64,000 bases of DNA, taken from the NCBI GenBank assembly GCA_020073565.1, contig JAIQEY010000032.1, positions 1-64,000 on the forward strand. Direction: 5' to 3'. Position 1 is the stretch's first letter. The number at the start of each line of letters is the position of its first letter. A program made the position numbers and the translations under genes. The notes beneath the pieces are model-generated. The model saw only the letters and a program-made list of their open reading frames with translations. It made no database searches and was not told the origin of the DNA. Positions 44,711-54,626 of this stretch are shown here, in pieces. The DNA is from Terriglobia bacterium (GTDB lineage: Bacteria; Acidobacteriota; Terriglobia; Terriglobales; Acidobacteriaceae).

Positions 44711-45262
44711 TTATTTGTGTTTGTGCTCTTCCGGAGCTTCGGTGGGAGGGTTGGCGCCACTGGCCTTTTTCCAGTAGTCCTGAACGGCCGGCGGCAACTT
44801 CTCAACCCGGGTGAGAAAGGCGGTTACCTTCCACATGTCGGACTCGGAGATGTTCTTCTCCCAGGAGGGCATGCCGGTGTAGCGGACCCCGGTGCGGATG
44901 GCGTAGAAAACGTGCCACTCCGGATCATCGGGAGGATCAAGAATGAGGTTGGGGGCCGGGGGATAGAACGACCGTCCGAGTTCCACCGGCTTACGATCGA
45001 GCCCGCCGTGGCATTGCGCGCAATTCATGGTGTAGATCTTCATTCCCTCGATCAGGTTCTCGTCGGTCGGCGCCACGGGATTGTTGACGCGGGGAGCGTG
45101 GCGCTCCATGGAAGCGTCGAGCGCAGTCATGGCAATGTGCTGCTCCATCTTCGGTGGTGTGGTGTTGGCATTGGTGGGAATAAGGCCGAGCAGGGCGAGC
45201 CCAGCGCCTCCGATCACCTGAACCAGAATCGTGACGACGACACCATAGATGAAGTTGCGCAT
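44711..45262 (-). CDS. Membrane-anchored c-type cytochrome
   Basis: A 183-residue monohaem cytochrome. An N-terminal hydrophobic helix (about 5-28) serves as signal or anchor, the haem motif CAQCH is at 81-85, and a likely distal methionine is in TGVRYTGMPSWE near residue 132. Helices before the C-terminus (SDMWKVTAFLTRVEKLP) match the cytochrome c/cbb3 class-I fold. The C-terminus EEHKHK is charged. It probably carries electrons in the periplasm; the partner complex is not in the window. ATG at 45262; no close neighbours in an operon. Confidence 0.92.
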   Translation of the reverse strand: MRNFIYGVVVTILVQVIGGAGLALLGLIPTNANTTPPKMEQHIAMTALDASMERHAPRVNNPVAPTDENLIEGMKIYTMNCAQCHGGLDRKPVELGRSFYPPAPNLILDPPDDPEWHVFYAIRTGVRYTGMPSWEKNISESDMWKVTAFLTRVEKLPPAVQDYWKKASGANPPTEAPEEHKHK

Positions 45263-45362
45263 GTGAGTCCTCTGGGAGATCCGAAGAAAAAGCAGCCACA
45301 GGCTATATATAACAGCAGAGGCCCACGGGGGAGCAACCGGTTGGGAAGAAAAGCCAGGCGAG

Positions 45363-46337
45363 TCAGTAAGCGTGCAACCGGCGCGCTTCCCGCACCAGGT
45401 CGGCCATCTTGGGTAAGTAGAACTCTTCCTGTGGGGGCGAGAACGGAACCGGGGTGTCGGGGGCGGTTAAGCGGACGATCGGGCCGTCGAGTTCGTGGAA
45501 AGCGTCCTCGTGGATGAGTGCAGAGATTTCCCCCGCCAAACCGCCGGTACGGGCGTGCTCGTGCAAAATGATGACTTTGTTTGTTTTCGAGACGGTGGCC
45601 GCAATGGCTTGGCGATCGAGCGGCGAGACGGTGCGCAGGTCGAGGATTTCGATCTCGATACCTTCTTTACTGAGGATTTCTGCGGCCTCAAGCGCGGTGT
45701 GCACCATGGCGGCGTAGGTAATCACACTGAGGTGACGGCCTTCGCGGGCGACACGGGCTTGGCCGAGAGGGACTGTGTAGTCGTCGGCGGGAATCTCTTC
45801 TTTGATCCGGCGGTAGAGATATTTGTGTTCGAAGAAGATGACCGGGTTGTTGTCACGGATGGCGGACTTGATCAGACCCTTCGCGTCGTAGGCGGTCGCC
45901 GGACACACGACTTTCAGGCCGGGGGCGTGCACGAACCACATCTCCGGATTTTGCGAATGGAAGGGGCCGCCGTGGACGTTGCCTCCGCTGGGTCCGCGAA
46001 TCACGAGCGGCGCCGGCGCTCCCCAGCGATAGTGCGACTTGGCGGCCATGTTGACGATTTGATTGAAGGCGCAGCCGATGAAGTCCATGAACTGGAACTC
46101 GGCGACGGGGCGCAGGCCGGTGAGAGCGGCGCCAAACGCAGCGCCCACGATGGCGGATTCCGCAATGGGCGTGTCGATTACGCGTTCGGGGCCGAAGCGA
46201 TCGATGAATCCGTCGGTGACCTTGAAGGCACCGCCGTAGATGCCGATGTCTTCTCCGAGACAGAAGACAGCGGGATCGCGTTCCATTTCCTCCCAGATTC
46301 CCTGGCGAATGGCTTCGAGGTAGGTGACGGCTGGCAC
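45363..46337 (-). CDS. 2-oxo acid dehydrogenase E1 component, beta subunit
   Basis: A 324-residue thiamine-diphosphate enzyme subunit of pyruvate or branched-chain oxoacid dehydrogenase type. Motifs: YLEAIRQGIWEEMERDPAVF, GEDIGIYGGAF, FGPERVIDTPIAESAIVGAA, the RGPSGGNVHGGPFHSQ loop and ILDLRTVSPLDRQAI. The alpha subunit, E2 and E3 are not beside it: the next gene upstream is on the other strand, so the partner must be encoded elsewhere. Whether it is PdhB or BkdAB cannot be settled from sequence alone. The ATG at 46337 fits the family start. In the 120-bp gap upstream lies a fragment of the TAG-word repeat (46349-46368). Confidence 0.93.
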   Translation of the reverse strand: MPAVTYLEAIRQGIWEEMERDPAVFCLGEDIGIYGGAFKVTDGFIDRFGPERVIDTPIAESAIVGAAFGAALTGLRPVAEFQFMDFIGCAFNQIVNMAAKSHYRWGAPAPLVIRGPSGGNVHGGPFHSQNPEMWFVHAPGLKVVCPATAYDAKGLIKSAIRDNNPVIFFEHKYLYRRIKEEIPADDYTVPLGQARVAREGRHLSVITYAAMVHTALEAAEILSKEGIEIEILDLRTVSPLDRQAIAATVSKTNKVIILHEHARTGGLAGEISALIHEDAFHELDGPIVRLTAPDTPVPFSPPQEEFYLPKMADLVREARRLHAY

Positions 46338-46457
46338 GCAGGGAGTTTAGCACTTGGCTTCTAGCTGTTACTTTTGTCCGTTAGGAATTGGTTTATGGGG
46401 ATCTCGGGGATCGATCTTTCAACCTTAACACCTGCGACCTTGTAGACTTGATGCAGA

Positions 46458-47195
46458 ATGAAGCGTGTGTTTATCATCGTCGTCCTGCTCGGTGGCTTGG
46501 GCAGGATGGCCGCCGATATAGCCTCGCAATACGGCCGGATCTGGGAGATCAAGAAATCCACCTCCAGCTACACGAAGACCTGGGTGGCAAACACCCCGAT
46601 CATGGAAGAAGTCACAACCTACACAATTTCGGTTCAGGTCGGGAAAGCGTTGCTGGTCGGGACCTATGACATCTCTGAGCAGCAGCCTCAACCGCCTCCG
46701 GACTGGGGCAAGGGCTACGCGGTGAAGGTGCAAGAAGAGGGCGATTTACTGTCCGTGCGATCGGTGACGGGCCAGTTGCGGCTCCATCTCAAGCAGCGTA
46801 AGACGGGAAAGCCGATGGACCCGCTCGCCGCCGCGGAGAAGAAACGGCTGGATGAACTGGACGCTCCGCTGCAATCGCTGATCGGCTTCTCATCGGAAGG
46901 CAGTTCGAAGGGCGGAAGCGCGAAGGGAGCTTCTCAGGCCGCTTCCGAACCGGCACCACCAGCGCCATCACCCGCGCCGCTGGCCACGGGAACGGTGACC
47001 GTGCGCTCCACGCCGTACCTGTCGGAAGTGTTTGTGGACGGCGAATCGATGGGATACACGCCGGCCAAGATCGCGCTGCCCCCTGGCAAACACACGTTCC
47101 GTGTCGAAAAACCCGGCTACAAGCCGTGGACCAAAGAGATGACGATTACAGGAGGCTCGGACCTTACGCTGGACGCGAGTCTCGCGAGGAAGTAG
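46458..47195 (+). CDS. Exported PEGA-domain protein
   Basis: A 245-residue protein with a short hydrophobic N-terminus (KRVFIIVVLLGGLGRMAA), a middle beta domain that contains YTISVQVGKALLVGTYD and GYAVKVQEEGDLLSVRS, an Ala/Pro/Ser linker (about 150-178) and a C-terminal PEGA domain (GTVTVRSTPYLSEVFVDGES, then MGYTPAKIALPPGKHTFRVEKPGY). PEGA domains are surface beta modules of unclear ligand. It is the only gene between the divergent E1-beta gene and ispE; a family B repeat follows the stop at 47196-47223. Confidence 0.83.
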   Translation: MKRVFIIVVLLGGLGRMAADIASQYGRIWEIKKSTSSYTKTWVANTPIMEEVTTYTISVQVGKALLVGTYDISEQQPQPPPDWGKGYAVKVQEEGDLLSVRSVTGQLRLHLKQRKTGKPMDPLAAAEKKRLDELDAPLQSLIGFSSEGSSKGGSAKGASQAASEPAPPAPSPAPLATGTVTVRSTPYLSEVFVDGESMGYTPAKIALPPGKHTFRVEKPGYKPWTKEMTITGGSDLTLDASLARK

Positions 47196-47223
47196 GACGT
47201 GCGGGCACGCCCGTCGCTCTATC
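47196..47223. repeat. Family B short palindrome after the PEGA gene
   Basis: GACGTGCGGGCACGCCCGTC followed by GCTCTAT, starting directly after the TAG stop of the PEGA gene. Same family as the in-frame segment of ispE (47817-47843). Confidence 0.65.
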
Positions 47224-47256
47224 AAGTAAATCTAAATCGCTTACAATTCCTCCTTC

Positions 47257-48255
47257 ATGACAGTTGCGGTGCGGTCGTTTGCCAAGATTAATCTCGGGCT
47301 GTACCTCGGACGTGTGCGGGCAGATGGCTTTCATGATCTGCGCACGGTCTATCAGACGATTGCATTGCACGACGTCATTCGGGTGACGGTGGGACGCGGG
47401 AGCGGAATTGAGATCCTGTGCGAAAACCCGCGCGTTCCACGTGATTCGTCGAACACTTGCTATCGCATGGCCGAGCGGGTGATGGATGAGTTGGGGGGGA
47501 AAGGCAAAGTCACCGTCGCAATCGAGAAGCGGCTGCCGGTGCAGGCCGGGCTGGGGGCGGCTTCGTCGAATGCGGTGGCTACGATGATTGGGCTGGAACG
47601 GGGGTTGAAGAAATCTCTCCCGGGTGCAACCAGATTGCGCATTGCTGCCGAGGTCGGGTCGGATCTTCCCCTTTTCTTGGTTGGCGGGACGGTGCTGGGG
47701 GTGGGGCGGGGGGAGGAAGTTTATCCGCTGCCGGATTGGGGGGCTGCGCCGATGGTAGTGGTCATGCCGGAGATGGGGGTTTCGACGCCCCGGGCGTTTG
47801 CGGATTGGGACGCGCTGACGGGCGAGGGCGCCCGTCGCTCCATTGAGAATCATGAATTGACGCAGTCTGGTGCGTCCGATAGACTGTTGGAGGTTGGCCG
47901 CGTGCTTGCTTCGTGGCTGAGTGATTTACCTAACACCGGTGCTCCTGCAAAAGGTTGGAGCCGGGCCGGGAGCCTGCTTCTCGACCTTGTCCGTACCGGG
48001 ATTGAAAACGACTTTGAAAAAGTCGTTTTTCCGCAACATCCCGAATTGCGTGACATAAAACTTGCGCTGGAACGCGCGGGGGCTCGATACGCTTCGCTCT
48101 CTGGATCAGGGTCAGCCCTGTACGGACTGTTTCGTTCGCCCGCCGAGGCGCGGAAAGCCGCCGGCCGCCTGCAGAAGCAGGGTGTGAAGGCAGTGGCGAC
48201 GAGTACGTTGACGCGTCCGCATTATTGGCAAAGGTTTCTAGTTTCTGGTTGCTAG
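47257..48255 (+). CDS. ispE: 4-diphosphocytidyl-2-C-methyl-D-erythritol kinase
   Basis: A 332-residue GHMP kinase of the MEP isoprenoid pathway. Motifs: AVRSFAKINLGLYLGRVRADG at the N-terminus, the ATP loop PVQAGLGAASSNAVA near residues 99-113, and SLSGSGSALYGLF near 286-298. About 20-30 residues longer than usual. Residues 187-196 (TGEGARRSI) come from a 27-bp family B palindrome in frame, and the C-terminal FLVSGC with its TAG stop is read from the TTTCTGGTTGCTAG word repeat that follows. The ispE, tRNA-Gln, prs, rplY, pth order is a known bacterial neighbourhood. Confidence 0.94.
   Translation: MTVAVRSFAKINLGLYLGRVRADGFHDLRTVYQTIALHDVIRVTVGRGSGIEILCENPRVPRDSSNTCYRMAERVMDELGGKGKVTVAIEKRLPVQAGLGAASSNAVATMIGLERGLKKSLPGATRLRIAAEVGSDLPLFLVGGTVLGVGRGEEVYPLPDWGAAPMVVVMPEMGVSTPRAFADWDALTGEGARRSIENHELTQSGASDRLLEVGRVLASWLSDLPNTGAPAKGWSRAGSLLLDLVRTGIENDFEKVVFPQHPELRDIKLALERAGARYASLSGSGSALYGLFRSPAEARKAAGRLQKQGVKAVATSTLTRPHYWQRFLVSGC
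47817..47843 (+). repeat. Family B palindrome in frame inside ispE
   Basis: GACGGGCGAGGGCGCCCGTC followed by GCTCCAT, 27 bp, the same element as the intergenic copy before rpsR (51426-51451). It encodes TGEGARRSI in a variable loop. Confidence 0.6.
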
Positions 48256-48290
48256 TTTCTGGTTCTTCGCTAGAAACTAGAAACCAGCAA
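48233..48290. repeat. Inverted word repeat GTTTCTAGTTTCTGG (family E) overlapping the ispE stop
   Basis: Forward words (48233-48271) face their reverse complement CTAGAAACTAGAAACCAGCA (48271-48290). The TAG stop of ispE lies in the first arm, and the element ends 7 bases before the tRNA. Confidence 0.75.
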
Positions 48291-48297
48291 CTTTTAC

Positions 48298-48371
48298 TGG
48301 GCCGTCGACTAATGGTAGGTCAAGTGCCTTTGGAGCACTTTGTCTAGGTTCGAATCCTAGCGGCCCAGCCA
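48298..48371 (+). tRNA. tRNA-Gln (anticodon TTG), CCA encoded
   Basis: Acceptor stem TGGGCCG (48298-48304) pairs with CGGCCCA (48361-48367). The D arm contains TAATGGTAGG, the anticodon stem AGTGC/GCACT encloses loop CTTTGGA (anticodon TTG), and the T arm is CTAGGTTCGAATCCTAG. Discriminator G and genomic CCA follow. Flanked on both sides by inverted word repeats. Confidence 0.96.
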
Positions 48372-48379
48372 AGACACCA

Positions 48380-48455
48380 GTTCTCGGTTCCCCGTTCTCA
48401 GTTCTCAGCGAGAACCGGAGCCAAAACTGAGAACTGAGAACCGGGGACTGAGAAC
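48380..48455. repeat. Inverted word repeat GTTCTCAGTTCTCAG (family G) between tRNA-Gln and prs
   Basis: Arms 48380-48408 and 48427-48455 are complementary at 26 of 29 positions. The hairpin ends 6 bases before the prs ATG and could affect its translation. Confidence 0.78.
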
Positions 48456-48461
48456 AGCACC

Positions 48462-49496
48462 ATGGCTACTGTTGCGACGACTGCCGAAAAGACGGCCGCG
48501 GAAAAAAAGCCGACGACCGACGAGAAGACAGAACGCAAGCCACAACGTGCCCGGGTCGACGACAGGTTCAAGGTCTTTTGCGGAACCGCCAACGAGGCGC
48601 TTTGCGATGAGGTCTGCCACTTCCTGGGACTGACGCGGGGCCAGGCCCTGGTCACGCGCTTCAAGGACGGGGAAGCGTATGTGCAGATTCAGGAGAACGT
48701 GCGCGGCGCCGACGTCTTCGTCATGCAGCCCACCTGCCAGCCGGTGGACATGCACCTGATGGAGTTGCTGTTGATGATCGACGCGCTCAAGCGGGCGTCG
48801 GCGCGACGTATTACGGCGGTGATTCCGTACTTCGGCTATGCGCGCCAGGACCGGAAAGACAAGCCGCGCGTTCCGATTTCGTCGAAGCTGGTGGCCGACC
48901 TGCTGACGACCGCGGGCGCGGATCGGGCGCTGGTGGTGGATTTGCATGCGCCCCAGTTGCAGGGATTTTTCAATATTCCAGTGGATCACCTGTTTGCTTC
49001 GCCGGTGCTGGTGGACCACTTCAAGAAGTTGAACCTGCCGAACTTGACGGTGGTTTCACCCGATGCGGGTGGTGTGGAGCGCGCGCGCTTTTTCGCGAAA
49101 AAAGTAGATGCGGCGCTGGCTATCGTGGACAAACGGCGCGTCGATATGAACGTGGCCGAAGTGATGCACGTGATCGGCGATGTCAAGGGACGGACGTGCT
49201 TGATCATTGACGACTTGATCGACACGGCGGGCACGCTGGTGAAAGTGGCGCAGGCGCTGGTAGAGAACGGTGCCAGCACGGTGTACGCCTGCTGCTCGCA
49301 CCCGGTGCTTTCCGGGGCGGCGGTGGAGAACATTGTGAATTCTCCGATTACCGAGGTGGTCGTCACCAATACAATTCCCCTGGCCGAGGCGGCACGGCAG
49401 GTCCCTAAGATCAAAGTGCTATCGATTGCGGGGCTGATTGGACGCGCCATTCAGTCCATTCACGAAGAGACCTCAGTCAGCAGACTTTTTATTTAG
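48462..49496 (+). CDS. prs: Ribose-phosphate pyrophosphokinase
   Basis: A 344-residue PRPP synthase, feeding purine (purF, purL here), pyrimidine, histidine and tryptophan synthesis. Family motifs: FKDGEAYVQIQENVRGADVF, AVIPYFGYARQDRKDKPRVP, VVSPDAGGVERARFFAKK and the PRPP loop CLIIDDLIDTAGTLVKVA. The first 30 residues (TTAEKTAAEKKPTTDEKTER) are Lys/Glu/Thr-rich and precede the normal start at VDDRFKVFCGTANEA, an extension of unknown use; a later start is not supported by an in-frame ATG. The gene leads a group with rplY and pth. Confidence 0.95.
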   Translation: MATVATTAEKTAAEKKPTTDEKTERKPQRARVDDRFKVFCGTANEALCDEVCHFLGLTRGQALVTRFKDGEAYVQIQENVRGADVFVMQPTCQPVDMHLMELLLMIDALKRASARRITAVIPYFGYARQDRKDKPRVPISSKLVADLLTTAGADRALVVDLHAPQLQGFFNIPVDHLFASPVLVDHFKKLNLPNLTVVSPDAGGVERARFFAKKVDAALAIVDKRRVDMNVAEVMHVIGDVKGRTCLIIDDLIDTAGTLVKVAQALVENGASTVYACCSHPVLSGAAVENIVNSPITEVVVTNTIPLAEAARQVPKIKVLSIAGLIGRAIQSIHEETSVSRLFI

Positions 49497-49514
49497 AAGG
49501 ACGGAAAAGGAATT

Positions 49515-50243
49515 ATGGCGACAGCAACGGACATCAACATTCTGGAAGCACAGAAGCGCGAGCCCGGCACCAAGAACGCCGCCCGGCGCGTGCGCGTGGA
49601 GGGAAAGATCCCGGCGATCGTGTACGGCGCGGGCAAGGACTCAGCTTCGGTCGCGGTGGATCCGCGGCAGGTGCTGCGCATTCTGAAGTCTGAGAGCGGA
49701 CATAACACGATTTTCGATCTGGCGCTCGACAACGATCGCGTGAAGGCCATGATCGTGGACTGGCAATTCGAACCCATCAAGGGAAAGCTGCTGCATGTGG
49801 ACCTTCTGCGCATCGCGATGGACAAGAAACTCACCGTCACGGTTCCGGTGGTCCTCAAGGGCGAGGCGCAGGGCGTGAAGACTGAGGGCGGCATCTTGGA
49901 GCAGTTGCTGCGTGAGGTCGAGATTGAGTGCTTGCCAGCCGACATCCCGAAGTCGATCGAGGTGGACGTGAGCCATCTCGTTTTCGGCGTCGAGGTGCGC
50001 GTGAAGGACCTGCCGCACAGCGAAAAAGTGAAGTTCCTGACCGACGAAAACCAGATGATCGCGCACATCACTTCGGTGAAGGAAGAAGTGGCTCCGACTC
50101 CGGAAGCGGTGGCGGAGGCAGCGACGGCAACTCCGGCTGAGCCTGAGGTCATCAAGAAGGGCAAGCAGGAAGTTGAGGGCGAAGGTGAGGCTGAAGCTAA
50201 GCCCGAAAAGGCTGAGAAGGCCGAGAAGAAGGAAAAGAAATAG
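49515..50243 (+). CDS. rplY: 50S ribosomal protein L25/general stress protein Ctc
   Basis: A 242-residue 5S-rRNA-binding protein of the long (TL5/Ctc) type. The N-terminal L25 domain contains GTKNAARRVRVEGKIPAIVY and HNTIFDLALDNDRVKAMIVD, and the C-terminal beta domain (about 105-190) has PVVLKGEAQGVKTEGGILEQ and PKSIEVDVSHLVFGVEVRV. The last 50 residues are a Glu/Lys/Ala tail. AGAAGGACGG precedes the ATG by about 10 bases. It lies 18 bases after prs, so prs-rplY are one unit; the TAG stop is followed at once by a TAG-word palindrome. Confidence 0.95.
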   Translation: MATATDINILEAQKREPGTKNAARRVRVEGKIPAIVYGAGKDSASVAVDPRQVLRILKSESGHNTIFDLALDNDRVKAMIVDWQFEPIKGKLLHVDLLRIAMDKKLTVTVPVVLKGEAQGVKTEGGILEQLLREVEIECLPADIPKSIEVDVSHLVFGVEVRVKDLPHSEKVKFLTDENQMIAHITSVKEEVAPTPEAVAEAATATPAEPEVIKKGKQEVEGEGEAEAKPEKAEKAEKKEKK

Positions 50244-50248
50244 CTATG

Positions 50249-50273
50249 AGCTTCTAGCTACTAGCTAGAAGCT
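50249..50273. repeat. Palindrome AGCTTCTAGCT/AGCTAGAAGCT (family F) between rplY and pth
   Basis: An 11-bp perfect stem with a three-base loop, followed by AGAAGCTAAGAGCT words up to the pth start. Same words as between purL and purF. Confidence 0.75.
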
Positions 50274-50294
50274 AGAAGCTAAGAGCTGACTTGC

Positions 50295-50879
50295 GTGAAA
50301 CTGATCGTCGGTTTGGGCAATCCTGGAATCGAGTATCAATTCACGCCGCATAACCTCGGGTTCCTGACAATCGATCAAATTGCCAACGGACTCGGGATTG
50401 AAGTCAGGAATCGCCAGTGCCGCGCGCTGACCGCGCGGGCGGTGATCGCCGGCGAGCCGGTGGTCCTGGCTAAACCGGAAACCTACATGAACCTGAGTGG
50501 GCTCTCGGTGCGGGAGCTGGTGGTGGAGCATCAGGTCGATGTAACGCGCGATCTGATTGTGATTTACGACGAGCTGGACCTGCCGCTGGGCACGATTCGC
50601 ATCCGGCAGCGGGGGAGTTCGGCGGGGCACAACGGGATGGAATCCATCCTGGGGGCTCTGAACACGGACGAGTTCTTGAGGATTCGGCTGGGGATTGCGC
50701 CGGATCGTAAAGTGGCGGACAGCGTGAAGTATGTGCTGACTCCCTTTCGGAAGGCACAGGAAAAGGTTGTGGTTGAGATCATCGAAACGGCAGCCCTGGC
50801 GGTCGAAGTGATTTTGAAGGAGGGGCCAGCGGTTGCGATGAACCGGTTCAATCGCAAGTCGGAAGACAGTGGCCAATGA
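50295..50879 (+). CDS. pth: Peptidyl-tRNA hydrolase
   Basis: A 194-residue enzyme that recycles tRNA from prematurely released peptidyl-tRNA. Motifs: KLIVGLGNPGIEYQFTPHNL with the catalytic His in TPHNLGF near residue 19, KPETYMNLSG near 56-65 and VIYDELDLPLGTIRIRQRGS near 89-108, followed by GHNGMESI. GTG at 50295 starts the gene. The last residues (DSGQ) and TGA stop come from the AGTGGCCAATGA words of the repeat that follows, suggesting that the repeat inserted at the gene's end. rplY-pth is a classic pair. Confidence 0.95.
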   Translation: MKLIVGLGNPGIEYQFTPHNLGFLTIDQIANGLGIEVRNRQCRALTARAVIAGEPVVLAKPETYMNLSGLSVRELVVEHQVDVTRDLIVIYDELDLPLGTIRIRQRGSSAGHNGMESILGALNTDEFLRIRLGIAPDRKVADSVKYVLTPFRKAQEKVVVEIIETAALAVEVILKEGPAVAMNRFNRKSEDSGQ

Positions 50880-50970
50880 TCGGTGGTCAGTGGCCAGCGG
50901 TCGCAACTCATAGCGGGCTTGTAAAGTTTTGGGCAACTGGTCACTGACCACCGGCCACTGCCCATTGATT
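50867..50970. repeat. Inverted word repeat GGTGGTCAGTGGCC (family H) between pth and rpsF
   Basis: Forward words (AGTGGCCAATGATCGGTGGT and on, about 50867-50905) face the reverse complement TGGTCACTGACCACCGGCCA (about 50938-50957). A related one-sided copy is at 40641-40671, after the anti-sigma gene. Confidence 0.72.
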
Positions 50971-50983
50971 TTGGAGACAACGA

Positions 50984-51388
50984 ATGAATCGTACTTATGA
51001 ATTGATGTTCATCGTTCGCCCTGACATGGTGGACGAGGATTTGAACAAACTGATTTCCACGCTGGGGTCTTCGGTGACCTCGGCGGGCGGAACGATCAAG
51101 AGCGAGGTCTGGGGTAAGCGCCGTCTCGCCTACACCGTGCGCAGGTTCAACGACGGCATTTTCGTGTTGCTGATCATCGAGGGAACGGGCGCCATGGTGC
51201 ACGAAGTGGAACGCCGGCTGCGCGTCACGGAGCAGGTAATCAAGTTCATCACCGTGCGCACCGACGAAGAGCTAAAGCGGCTCGACAAGATCAAGAAGCT
51301 CCGCGACGCAAAGAAGAAGACCAGCGCCGCGCCCGCTGCTCCGGTGACTCCGGAAGCGGGGGGAGAGCCGACTCCGGCGGCGGTTTAA
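50984..51388 (+). CDS. rpsF: 30S ribosomal protein S6
   Basis: A 134-residue protein beginning MNRTYELMFIVRPDMVDEDL, with GGTIKSEVWGKRRLAYTVRR and VEHEVERRLRVTEQ-type blocks (here VHEVERRLRVTEQVIKF), the standard S6 alpha/beta fold that pairs with S18 on the 30S platform. The C-terminal 30 residues (KKTSAAPAAPVTPEAGGEP) are a Pro/Ala tail. A GGAGACAACGA site precedes the ATG. rpsR and rplI follow in the usual order, but with gaps of 82 and 123 bases filled by repeats, wider than is usual for this operon. Confidence 0.96.
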   Translation: MNRTYELMFIVRPDMVDEDLNKLISTLGSSVTSAGGTIKSEVWGKRRLAYTVRRFNDGIFVLLIIEGTGAMVHEVERRLRVTEQVIKFITVRTDEELKRLDKIKKLRDAKKKTSAAPAAPVTPEAGGEPTPAAV

Positions 51389-51425
51389 TGCTGAGCCTCC
51401 GGCAGACGATGAGGACTAGGGAGTA

Positions 51426-51451
51426 GACGGGCGAGACGCCCGTTTCTCCAT
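51426..51451. repeat. Family B short palindrome between rpsF and rpsR
   Basis: GACGGGCGAGACGCCCGTTT followed by CTCCAT; GACGGGCG pairs with CGCCCGTT. It lies 19 bases before the rpsR ATG, just upstream of AAGGAGC. Confidence 0.7.
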
Positions 51452-51470
51452 CAGAAAGTTAAGGAGCATT

Positions 51471-51839
51471 ATGGCAGAAGAAACGAAAGCACCATCCGCG
51501 GCAACCAGCGGCGAGACTCGGCCGGCAGAACGCAGCGAACGCCCCGAGCGCAGCGACCGTGGCCCGCGCGGCCCACGTCCGGGCGGAGGCCCAGGCGGTC
51601 CCCGCGAAGGCGGCCGGAAATATTTTCGGCGCAAGAAAGTTTGCAAGTTCTGCACCGAGAAAATCGAAGCCATCAACTACAAGGACGTGCGGCTGCTGGC
51701 GGGCTTTGTGGCGGAGAGCGGCAAAATCGTCCCGCGGCGTCTGACGGGCGTGTGCACGCCGCACCAACGTCGGCTTTCGACGGCTATCAAGCAGGCTCGG
51801 AACATCGCGCTGCTGCCGTTTGCAGGGCGCGCCCAATAG
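51471..51839 (+). CDS. rpsR: 30S ribosomal protein S18
   Basis: A 122-residue S18. The conserved core is the last 75 residues: [40 protein letters not shown] and [20 protein letters not shown] ending [11 protein letters not shown]. The first 45 residues are an added Glu/Arg then Arg/Gly/Pro-rich tail ([20 protein letters not shown]), longer than the usual S18. The CKFC pair is a cysteine-containing (zinc-type) S18. The AAGGAG site is 7 bases before the ATG. Second gene of the rpsF-rpsR-rplI operon. Confidence 0.96.
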   Translation: MAEETKAPSAATSGETRPAERSERPERSDRGPRGPRPGGGPGGPREGGRKYFRRKKVCKFCTEKIEAINYKDVRLLAGFVAESGKIVPRRLTGVCTPHQRRLSTAIKQARNIALLPFAGRAQ

Positions 51840-51865
51840 TTCGGTTTTAGAAAAGATCAAAGGTT

Positions 51866-51939
51866 CCTTCGTGTACCTTCGTGCCCTTGGTGGTTTAGAA
51901 GAAAGCGTCAACCACCACGGGCACGAAGGTACACGAAGG
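51866..51939. repeat. 30-bp inverted repeat (CCTTCGTGTACCTTCGTGCC type, family J) between rpsR and rplI
   Basis: Arms 51866-51895 and 51910-51939 are complementary at 29 of 30 positions, with a 14-base loop. Each arm is itself built of CCTTCGTG words. Such a stable stem inside a ribosomal protein operon may attenuate or process the transcript. Confidence 0.82.
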
Positions 51940-51962
51940 GGACCCAAGAAGACGGAGCCATC

Positions 51963-52418
51963 ATGGAAGTCATCCTGAAGGAAGACGTGCCCAAGCTGGG
52001 CAACCGCGGCGAGGTGGTGAAGGTCGCGGAAGGCTACGGGCGGAATTTTCTGCTGCCGAAGAAACTGGCTATTGAAGCCAATGCCGCCAACAAGGCCGTC
52101 ATTGAGCAGATGAAGGCGGCTGCTGTGCGCCGCTCCGCCAAGGAGAAATCTGAGGCTGAGGCGCTGGCCACGCAGTTTGACGGACTGGAAGTGAAGTTCC
52201 AGCGCAAATCGGGCGAGAACGATCAGCTGTTCGGTTCGGTCACATCGGGCGACATTGCGGAAGCCCTCGAAAAGAAGAGCTTTCACATCGACCGCCGCAA
52301 GATTCAGTTGCACGAGCCGCTGAAGATCGTTGGCGAATTTACGATTCCGGTGAAGCTGCACAAGGACGTGACCACGCACTTGAAGGTCGTAGTGGAGAAA
52401 GAAGCAGTAGTCGAGTAG
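51963..52418 (+). CDS. rplI: 50S ribosomal protein L9
   Basis: A 151-residue L9 with the N-terminal domain MEVILKEDVPKLGNRGEVVK, then VAEGYGRNFLLPKKLAIEAN, a central helix (about 42-75) and the C-terminal domain with KSGENDQLFGSVTSGDIAEA and HEPLKIVGEFTIPVKLHKDV. Length and motifs are normal. Third gene of the rpsF operon, with GACGGAGCC before the ATG. Its stop is followed by a complete family A palindrome that separates it from the convergent helicase gene. Confidence 0.96.
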   Translation: MEVILKEDVPKLGNRGEVVKVAEGYGRNFLLPKKLAIEANAANKAVIEQMKAAAVRRSAKEKSEAEALATQFDGLEVKFQRKSGENDQLFGSVTSGDIAEALEKKSFHIDRRKIQLHEPLKIVGEFTIPVKLHKDVTTHLKVVVEKEAVVE

Positions 52419-52424
52419 CGGCTT

Positions 52425-52500
52425 GTGTGGCGCGGACACTCTTGTCCGCGTGTCGGCAGTGCATGAACAGTCCGCGCGGACAAAAGTGTCCGCGCCACAC
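52425..52500. repeat. Complete family A palindrome between rplI and the helicase gene
   Basis: Arms 52425-52450 and 52475-52500 (26 bases, one mismatch) with a 24-base loop. Nearly identical to 27977-28058. It sits between two convergent genes, 5 bases before the helicase stop codon, and may terminate both. Confidence 0.83.
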
Positions 52501-52505
52501 GGCTA

Positions 52506-54548
<2,043 letters not shown>

Positions 54549-54593
54549 CGAGTATCTATAATACAGTTCGCAGCTACGCGGACCGCAGAGATC

Positions 54594-54612
54594 AGCCGGC
54601 TGTCCCTACGTG
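54594..54612. repeat. Family C fragment upstream of der
   Basis: AGCCGGCTGTCCCTACGTG matches the right end of the element before xseA (59337-59384). It ends 14 bases before the der start codon. Confidence 0.6.
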
Positions 54613-54626
54613 AGCATTTCCAATTC

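Noticed and set aside
45495-46364. 289-codon plus-strand frame
   Set aside because: Antisense to the E1-beta subunit gene, with no protein-family resemblance.
48233-48460. Possible CRISPR-like array around the tRNA
   Set aside because: The repeated words are short, imperfect and arranged as inverted pairs without spacers, and no cas gene is present.
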